Source of the DNA: Priapulus caudatus
Taxonomy: Eukaryota > Priapulida > Priapulimorpha > Priapulimorphida > Priapulidae
NCBI RefSeq assembly: GCF_000485595.1
Contig: NW_014577418.1
Span: forward strand, 66,751-120,225
Reading direction: 5' to 3'
DNA: 53,475 bases
In this document: positions 46,301 to 53,475 of the stretch, in pieces
Numbering within the stretch: the first letter of the stretch is position 1
How the letters are laid out: every line of letters begins with the position of its first letter
The notes under the pieces: model-generated
What the model was told of the DNA's origin: nothing
The model's database searches: none
The model's input: the letters and a program-made list of their open reading frames with translations, nothing else
Position numbers and translations under genes: made by a program

Positions 46301-47960
46301 ACAGCTGTCTCGATCACTGCCTGCCACGTTGTCGCATTGCTGTCTCGACTGCCTAGCAGCGTTGGTCGACAAATTGCATGTCGTTTAACGTGACGTTGTC
46401 GCATTGCTGTCTCACATGCCTGCACGTTGTACGCATTGCTGATCTCAGCTGCTGCACGCTGTCGCATTGCTGTCTCACTGCCTGCACGCTGTCGCATTGC
46501 TGTCTCACTGCCTGCACGCTGTCGCATTGCTGTCTCACTGCCTGCCACGATTGTCGCCATTTGCTGTTCCTGCCTGCACGTTAGTCTGCATATAGCTGTC
46601 TCACTGCTGCACGTTGATCGCCCATTGACTGTTGGGTCTCACTGCCCTGCACGTTGTCGCGATGCGTGTCTCACTGCCTCGCAACGGCTCTCGCATTGCC
46701 TGTCTCGCTAGTTGCACGCTGTTGCATTGCTGTCTCACTGCCTGCACGTGGTCGCATTGCTGGGCTCTCACTGCCTGGCACGGTGTCGATTGGCTGTCTC
46801 ACTGCTGCACGTGTGTCGCATTGCGTCTCGCTGCCTGCCGTTGTCGCTATTGCTGTTCTCCTGGTCTGCACGTTGTCGGCATTGCTGTCTCACTGCCTGG
46901 ACGTTGTCGCCATTGGCTGTCCACTGCCCTGCCGGTTGTGCGGCTTGCTGTCTCGGCTGCTTTGGCCACGTTGCGATTGTGTCTCACTGCCTGACGTTGT
47001 CGCGATTGCTGGGTCTACTGGCCTGCACCGCAGTGTCCATGTGCTGTCTGCACTGCCTACCGCGTGTCGCATGTGCTGTCTCACTGCCTGCACGCTGTCG
47101 CATTGCTGTGCTCGCTGCCTGCCCGGCGTGTCGGCCATGCTGTCTCGCTGCCTGCGACGCTGTTCGCAGTTGCTGTCTCAGCTGCCGACACGCTGTCGCT
47201 ATTTGCTGTCGCACTGCCTGCACGCTGTCGCCATTGCTGGTCTCACTGGCCTACACGCTGTCGCCATTGCTGTCTCACTTGCCTACACGCTGTCGCATTG
47301 CGTGTCTCACTGCTACACGCCCCTGTCGCATTGCTGTCTTCGTGCCTGCACGCTGTCGCATTGCCTGTCTCACTGCTTGCCGCGGCTGTCGCGATTGCTG
47401 TTCGGCTGCCTACGAACGGCTGTCGCATTGCTGTCTCAACTGCGCTGCCGCTGGTCGAGATTGTTGTCTCACTGCCTGGCACGCTTGTTCGCATTGCTGT
47501 TCGCTGGCCTGCAGGCGTTTGTCGCATTGCTGTCTCATCCCTGCACGTTGTCGCATGCTGTCTCAACTGCCTGGCCACGTTGTCGCATTGCTGCTCTCCT
47601 GGCTGCAGGGTGTCGCATTGCGTGTTTGACTCGGCCTGCCCACGGTTGTGCATTTGCTGTCTCGCTGGCCTTGCACGTTGTCGCATGCTGTCTCGCTGCC
47701 TGCACGTTGTCGCCGTTGCTGTCTCACTGCCGCCGCGTTTGCTCGCATTGCTGCTCGCCTGGCCGTGCACGTTGTCGCCATTGCTGGTCTCACTGCCTGC
47801 ACGTTGTCGCCATTGTTGTGCTCACTGCCTGCACGTTGTCGCATTGCTGTCTCACTGCCTGCACGTTGTCGCATTGCTGTCTCGCTGCCTGCACGTTGTC
47901 GCATTGCTGTCTCACTGCCTGCACGCTGTTGCATCGTTGTCTCATTGCCTTTATATCTTA
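46300..47960. repeat. Minisatellite block C, 30-bp unit
   Basis: Unit of 30 bp: tgcacgttgtcgcattgctg followed by tctcactgcc. The first units (46460-46545) and last units (47820-47930) are regular, while the middle is indel-rich. Frames of 300-435 residues on the + strand are translations of the repeat (HCCLTACTLS). Confidence 0.95.
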
Positions 47961-48164
47961 GTGCATCGCTGTCTCACTTCATCACTGTCTCACTGCAATG
48001 ATGATCATCTTTTGCATTCATGAGATGATGCCTGAGATGATGTAGTGTTAGCTGTTCGTTCTACTTTATCCATGTGTTGCTTGCCATCTGCAAGTTTCGC
48101 TGGCATGTCCTTTATAATCCTACTTGTCATTCATTGATCATGTTGCCTGCACACCTTATGCCCA

Positions 48165-48425
48165 CTAAGGTCCGTTGGCAGCCTTACGCAAGTAGTAACA
48201 CTTCCAGATAATGAACCCGAGAAGTATGACTAAGAAGAGACCAATTAGAGGCAACAGTACGGTGAGAGTAAGCGGACTGTCGCGCTGTACCACTGACATC
48301 ACAACCAACAGGAAAATGGCGCACACCAGAAGCGGCGCAGCAATTGCAAATATTGTCCCACGTCTTTCCTCTCTCATAAGCTTGTCAAGTGCTGAATGCG
48401 TGCTTGCCACGTGGGATGAAGCCAT
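48165..48425 (-). CDS. Small two-TM membrane protein, 86 aa, unrecognised
   Basis: Complete frame from ATG (48425) to TAG: polar N-terminus MASSHVASTHSALDKLMREE, TM1 TIFAIAAPLLVCAIFLLVVM, short loop VQRDSPL, TM2 LTVLLPLIGLFLVILLGFII, then a WKCYYLRK membrane-proximal basic tail. Both ends are likely on the same side, cytosolic by the positive-inside rule. I do not recognise the family. Stop codons lie just upstream of the ATG after a possible acceptor (cgtttag, about 48455). A strong donor GTAAGC at about 49103 on this strand suggests a 5' noncoding exon at about 49104-49210, with an intron holding the element at 48713-48990. Start codon and TM pattern make it a probable real gene. Confidence 0.6.
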   Translation of the reverse strand: MASSHVASTHSALDKLMREERRGTIFAIAAPLLVCAIFLLVVMSVVQRDSPLTLTVLLPLIGLFLVILLGFIIWKCYYLRKAANGP

Positions 48426-48712
48426 GACGGAGTCACATTAAGCAGTGCCTTTTGCTAAACGTAGATCCGTTTCAGTAGTAAAGAAACCAGGATAAAGTTT
48501 GTCGTAAAAATTGTGAATAATATTATGAAATTAATTCACGCAACCGAGTGAAATGTACACATTTATACTGACGTGCTCAGTTGGGCGAAACTTCCGATAC
48601 CACCAACTATGCAGCTGTAACCGGATATATAGTCATGAAAGTGTAAAGGATGTGTAGAGAATATAAGCAAGCATGCCACGAAAGCATAGGGAAACCACGT
48701 CCTGCTTATATC

Positions 48713-48990
48713 CAGGGCCGTAAGCTGAGCAAATTCCTAGAGGGGGAGGCAGTGGCGGATTCAGGATTTCAAGGAGGGGTGCGAAACAAATCTGGGTCTG
48801 GGGGTCCTTCCACAGAAAATTTTGAAAATGTAGACAGCAGGAGATGATATTTGAGGCACTTTTGAGTACATGTACAGCCTTCATTCTGACTCCGACAATT
48901 CTCTTTTAGTAAAACAATTTTTTTTATAATTTTGCTTCAAAATCTAGCGGGGACAGCTGCCCCCTTGTCCCCCTGCCGGCTACGGCCCTG
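48713..48990. mobile_element. MITE-like element with CAGGGCCGTA ends
   Basis: Left CAGGGCCGTAAGC (48713) and right GGCTACGGCCCTG (to 48990) are inverted ends. The interior has G/C runs (agggggaggcagtggcgga, ggggacagctgcccccttg). An internal segment around 48800-48860 (ccacagaaaattttgaaaat, tttgaggcac) recurs in diverged form at 51720-51770. No target duplication is evident. Confidence 0.6.
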
Positions 48991-49097
48991 CTCTCTCTCC
49001 TTTCTCTCTATCTCCCTCACACCTTCCCCTTTCCCTCTCTAGCTCCCTCCCCTGACTCTCTTCCCCGTCTTCCTCTCTTCCTTCGTTACCGGGTTTG

Positions 49098-49220
49098 CTT
49101 ACAGGATTCTCGCGGCCAGATGTGAGACAGGCACAGCGGCGCATGCGCAGGGAGCATGAACAACAAGGCACCGACCAGCAGCGCCGACGTAGCGTCTGAC
49201 ACGTACCTGTAACCATGGAA
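49098..49220 (-). promoter_or_regulatory. Probable promoter and 5' exon of the two-TM gene
   Basis: Holds GCGCATGCGCA (49139-49149), an NRF-1-type palindrome; GTAACCATGGAAAC (49209-49222), one base off the RFX X-box consensus; and, on the minus strand, a GTAAGC donor at about 49103. GC content is high against the surroundings. Arrangement and strand are inferred from position relative to the 48165-48425 frame. Confidence 0.4.
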
Positions 49221-49483
49221 ACAACATACTAGACTCTCTGCTAGTTAGTAGGCCTACTACTTGTGCCGAATGCTAGTTAGTATTAGTTAGGGTAAATATT
49301 AGATGAACGCTCTGTACATTTCTTTAGTCTGTAACGCAATACTAGCTGCATGCCTATCTATCCACATGATGACGCGTGTAGCAATAGCATGTTACAGCAT
49401 GACTGTATAAACACGTTGTTAACGTACGAAACACCACGTAATCGTCTGTTACAGGACAGTGAAGGTATGCGCATGTTTAAGCC

Positions 49484-49640
49484 ATGGTTGCCAAGCGAAT
49501 CTGGCGCATGCGCAGCGGCTTACAAGACGCCATCGATGACGAAGAGCTCTCTTCATCCGGGTATGAATCCGGGATCTCGCGTGACGACGAGAAATATGAA
49601 GCAGAGCATAATCTCCACCTCGGCGAAACTGCACCAGAAA
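49484..49640 (+). CDS. Possible first coding exon of a divergent gene (low confidence)
   Basis: From an ATG at 49484 the frame reads MVAKRIWRMRSG, then DDEELSSSGYESGISRDDEK and HLGETAPE: an acidic, serine-rich composition unlike the repeat frames nearby. A second GCGCATGCGCA lies inside it (49504). A gtccgc site near 49640 might be a donor, but no continuation is found before a long AT/CA-repeat region. It may simply be chance. Confidence 0.2.
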
Positions 49641-49720
49641 TGTCCGCTAAATTATTATTATTATTTACATTTATATTATATTTTGTATATCATATAGGGG
49701 GCCTATACATTTATTATACG

Positions 49721-49787
49721 ATATCAGGAGTTAATCACACAAAATTATTATATTATTATTACATTATTATTTGTGATTAGTTACTCC
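49721..49787. repeat. Small AT-rich palindrome with ATATCAGGAGT arms
   Basis: atatcaggagttaatcacac faces gtgattagttactcctatat across a (TTA)n loop. It resembles the arms at 20661 and 40738. Confidence 0.6.
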
Positions 49788-49847
49788 TATATAGGGCCTA
49801 CTTCACGCCCGCACGCACGCACCCCTCCCTCAATATTATGTACAGAT

Positions 49848-49848
49848 G

Positions 49849-49906
<58 letters not shown>

Positions 49907-50209
49907 ACACACACACACACACAGTCACAACACAGACACCACAACAACACAGCACGCGCACGCACGGCAGCCACGCACGTACGCACACACAGCAACACAC
50001 ACACAAGAACACATTACATGCACAACACACACACCACACACACACACCACACTCCACACGGTCACACACATACACACACACACAGCACAAACACACACAC
50101 ACACACACAACCACATAGCACACGCCCCCCCCCACACTACAGACATGCACATTGCACACACCATACACACGCCACGCACACACACGACACACGCACGCAC
50201 GCACGCGCC

Positions 50210-50244
<35 letters not shown>

Positions 50245-50338
50245 CACACACGTGCACACACACACACACCACAACACACACACACACACACACACAACAC
50301 ACACACACACACAAGCACACACACACACACACACACAG
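49848..50338. repeat. (CA)n microsatellite of about 490 bp with interruptions
   Basis: Long CA tract interrupted by GCACGCACG, CACGCC and a C-run near 50128. All frames across it (His/Thr or Cys/Val) are artefacts. Confidence 0.95.
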
Positions 50339-50344
50339 CTGTGA

Positions 50345-53300
50345 GTGCATTTTTACATCGATAAAATGGTTTTCTATAAAAGAATATTAGTAATACAGTT
50401 GTAAATATTATAATAACGTAAAATGTATTGTAGAATGCATGTATGCGTTAGATCTTGATTACTTTATGATGATGGTGACACGTCAGGGTTACTTTGCAAT
50501 CATTTTGCACCTCAACGCAATTTTTAGTAAGGGAAATGGTGTGGATTTTGAATGGTCTGGTGGCGAGCGCCCGCAGTTTTCTCCTTGACTGAAACGGTAC
50601 CAACAGTATTTCCAATTATAGAGCTTTGTGAAAGGCTACAACCTCCTCCTCGTGGGCCATGACCAGGATTTTTCCTTTCCACTTCTTTCTTTCTCTTTCA
50701 TGCTTTTTAGTATTTTTCCATGCTATATGGTTATGACAGTATATCTTTAGTGAAACTGATTATAAACGTTTAAATTGACCTTATAATGCATTGCGTGTCA
50801 GAATTCCTTGAATTGGAAGCAACGACAAGTTTGTGTTCCTATCATAGTTATAAATATTTTTCAATGAATTTGATAGACATTATAGAACAGTTCATCCAAT
50901 GTTTTTTTTTCATTTTGATGTATATATGGATATTGACTATGGTTGTCAATACCATAAATGTTCTGTGTGAGATTAAGCCGTTTCTTTGACGACTGCGAAT
51001 ACATGTATGTAACATGACCACAAAAAATGTGTCGCCATATGCATACGCTACGTTTCAGCTTAAGAAATAAAGAAAATTGAGAGTAATTAATTGCGACGAT
51101 TTTGACAAATTCATTCCCAAGCATGTTTAATTAATTTATGTTTAGTATGGTAAACCTTGTCAGTAATTTTTCGTGTCAGTTATAAAAGTAGTAGAGTTGT
51201 AAGTAGGAGTTTAGATCGTCCAGGAAACCAAAATCACGATAGGAGCAACATTTTCTGTAAAGTCGATGAAGGAGGGGATATTAAATGTAGATATTAGTTT
51301 CAATAATTAGTTTTATAATGGTGGTGCCATGCTATGGTAACTGTATAGTTATTTAGCATATCATCACGAATTGGTTGCCGCAGGAATATAGAATGCACTG
51401 TGGAGTTCAAATGTTCTAGTATAGGAGATTTTATTTCCTTGCCTGGTAATGAGTCCGTGCCTGCGGGCACGTCATTTTATCTGTGTATATAAATTATATT
51501 ATATCAAAGATCATTTAACTGGAGGTACAACCTATTATAGGATTGCAGTATATTGACATAGGCAAAGTAAAACATGCAGGGTTTCTTCTGAGGGAAAATT
51601 AGACAAAGGAGGTAATGCCGTAGGCACGCATGCAAACGCTGCAGGCGGAAAGCGGCGGGGGGGAGGAGAAGAGGGGGAACGCCCCCTCTCGCTGGGGGGG
51701 GGGATTTTCTGAGGAGTCTCCACAGCAAAATTTTTAAAATTTGAATGTCTAAGACTGCATTTGAGGCACCTTGAAACCATTTTCACAACGGCGATGTTAA
51801 ATTTTTCTCGGCATGAGTAAAATCTATATAAGTTTATGCTGTTAAATCGACGCGGCTGGCAGTCGATACAGTTGTAAGTAAATTTAAATATTTAGAAGGT
51901 GCGTTCCCGGCTATGCAATTAATTGTACAGCTCCTCTCGTCGTAATGCGTCCAAATTTTTAATTGCATACGTCACGAGGAAAACGAACAACGGCTCGCAC
52001 TGAGGCATTGTTACAGCCGTCGCACATGTTTCTTATTGAGGTCTCTATGTGTAAGTAAGGCTGTTAGTCGTTCCAATCGCATTAGTGTTGAATTGCACGA
52101 TTAATTATTCAGGATAAGTTACAATAAAATTGTATTTATTGTATTTTCTCATTCGCAGAATATCTGCGAGAGAGAAACGTGAATATTCGCACAACACTGT
52201 CGATGGCTCGCCGCGTATAGAGTTGATGGCACGTATCTGCTAAACGTTTTTCAAATAGCCTTTTCTAAGAAATTTGATCCAAACAATTTTGAAATAAACT
52301 AGCAGCGCCCTCTGTCTGTAAACGGATTGACACTGTCGTTCAGCTGTGTAAGCGCTGCTAGCGCAGCTAAGCACACCTCCACAGTGAGCAGGTTAACGAT
52401 GATAATTAGAGTTAAAAGACCGGCTCTACTGCACCTCATCCGTGCACACAGTCACTTAGGTAGTTTTTCTGTAGAGAGAAATCATTCTATGGAGACGATC
52501 GAAAGGCAACTTCACGGGTTTGACGATGTACGCTCGCCCAGTAGAACGATGCATGCTGGTGGCCTACATGGTAGCACTTGACAACGATCTTAGTAGAATA
52601 TACGAAAGACGGGCACCGATCTGCCTTACATTGCTTAGATACCAGATGCGGTGATCCGTCTCCAGGTATAACGGCGCTTCGAAGCACCTGCATTTGCATA
52701 CCGGTATCACTGTAACGAGGGAAAATGTACACGTATTGTATAAGGCGAAGAAACAGGCAGTCACAGGAAAATGTTCTTTTATTTGAGCACAGCACAGCAC
52801 GTACGTTCGACAGTACGTGCATTCTACAAAACGGCCAGTTCCATGCTGTTTAGTTGGCGTTACCGGTGTCTAACAATGTCATAAAGGGAACAAATGTAAA
52901 GGAAATGGACGATTTTACTCTCTCCCCATGCGTGCACCCACGCCAGCCATACACGTGTTTCGTTCGTACAATCTGCCCGCATATTGTTGCATTGATCCGA
53001 CTGGCGCTTGCTTGTTTAGTAAGAATGTCCCCGTAAAGATGGTAGATGTACCGTATTTCGCTTGAATTCAAGCTCTTCTTCCGCTTTGGGTGGTTTACCA
53101 CACATGACGTATACTCCTACTAATTATATCCCCTGGCGAAGTGTGAAGAAACGCATCCGGGCACGCTTCGGCGTGCGACGCATATTCGCTCCAGGATAAT
53201 TATATTGACTAGCGGTTTTCACTAATTCACTACTAAGCAATATTGATTTTTTTCAATTTACGGTTATATTCGCCGGTCAGGAAATTAATAGGCAGGTTCC

Positions 53301-53390
53301 CTTAGTGAAAACGAGCGAATGCAGTCTTTGTATTTCACATGTGCGCTCTGCTCTCTATTCCTATATGCACAGATAGATAGACAGACAGAG
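50345..53390. other. Non-coding stretch with transposon fragments
   Basis: No gene recognised; open frames of 60-110 residues look random. About 51640-51790 is a G-rich fragment related to the interior of the element at 48713-48990. Hairpins: GTGCCTGCGGGCAC near 51454; gcacgtacgttcgacagtac near 52798; and 53121-53204, where taattatatcccctggcgaa faces ttcgctccaggataattata. Confidence 0.45.
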
Positions 53391-53475
53391 AGGATGAATG
53401 GATGGATGGATGGATGGATGGATGAATTGATGGATGGATGGATGGATGGATGGATGGATGGATGGATGGATGGAT
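53391..53475. repeat. (GGAT)n microsatellite running to the window end
   Basis: Tandem ATGG/GGAT units with one gaattgat interruption; the array continues beyond the window. Confidence 0.95.

Noticed and set aside
46654-47961. 435-residue open frame and other long Cys/Leu-rich frames in the minisatellite
   Set aside because: The unit length is 30 bp, so any frame without a stop in the unit stays open; the translation is only the repeat and frames break at each indel. No start context, splice sites or conserved domain.
49773-50390. His/Thr-rich 205-residue frame
   Set aside because: Translation of a CA microsatellite.
52487-53101. Minus-strand frames of 83-111 residues near the window end
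   Set aside because: No domain, no splice support and random-looking composition; the 53101 frame starts at a GTG.
1-53475. CRISPR array, tRNA, rRNA or operon-like features
   Set aside because: The regular repeats are contiguous minisatellites without spacers, no tRNA B-box-like sequence in a cloverleaf context was seen, and gene structure is clearly eukaryotic.

Overview
This is nuclear DNA from a metazoan, most likely a marine invertebrate. Genes are split into short exons by GT/AG introns. There is a Shaker-type potassium channel, an SLC49/FLVCR transporter and a secreted cysteine-rich protein family. The rest is AT-rich and crowded with simple repeats, inverted-repeat elements and decayed transposons (P/THAP9-like, Penelope-like, non-LTR, PIF/Harbinger-like, hAT-like). 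I see no bacterial operons, tRNA, rRNA or CRISPR. The phylum cannot be fixed from the sequence alone. Three runs of N (11031-11040, 24376-24607, 25542) and several one-base indels in otherwise conserved exons show that this is a draft assembly.

Layout. 2.07-10.37 kb (+): an intact 11-exon FLVCR-family transporter whose introns have collected at least four inverted-repeat elements, two of them with a telomere-like TTAGGG core. 11.4-14.0 kb (-): a THAP-domain P-element transposase relic with several frameshifts. 14.2-18.1 kb: an AT-rich MITE, a GC-rich LTR-like block ending in a primer-binding-site-like motif, and a decayed PIF/Harbinger-type element. 19.4-20.0 kb: a palindrome of about 630 bp. 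23.0-28.4 kb (+): a gene for a secreted protein with a signal peptide, VWC-like exons, a Pro/Cys-rich exon and a collagen-like tail; it is interrupted by a gap and a local duplication. 29.75-30.65 kb: a foldback element with tandem-repeat arms. 30.85-38.14 kb (-): one Penelope-like retroelement split by two nested insertions, a 1.47 kb element with an exact 8-bp target duplication and a 4.08 kb long-inverted-repeat element with a TTA duplication. 38.9-40.3 kb (+): a shortened paralogue of the secreted-protein gene. 40.7-41.06 kb: another large palindrome. 41.17-43.36 kb (+): a three-exon Shaker/Kv1-type channel with two indels in its last exon. 43.93-47.96 kb: a 4 kb minisatellite in three successive variant blocks. 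48.17-49.2 kb (-): a small two-TM membrane protein with a probable 5' noncoding exon and a promoter with NRF-1-like and X-box-like motifs. From about 50.3 kb to the end there are simple repeats and no convincing gene.

The genes do not form a pathway. The window is best read as three or four unrelated host genes in transposon-rich DNA. Its most unusual property is the density and variety of foldback structures, from 48-bp perfect hairpins to a 4 kb inverted repeat, including a recurring set of tiny palindromes with similar ends that I could not match to a named family.
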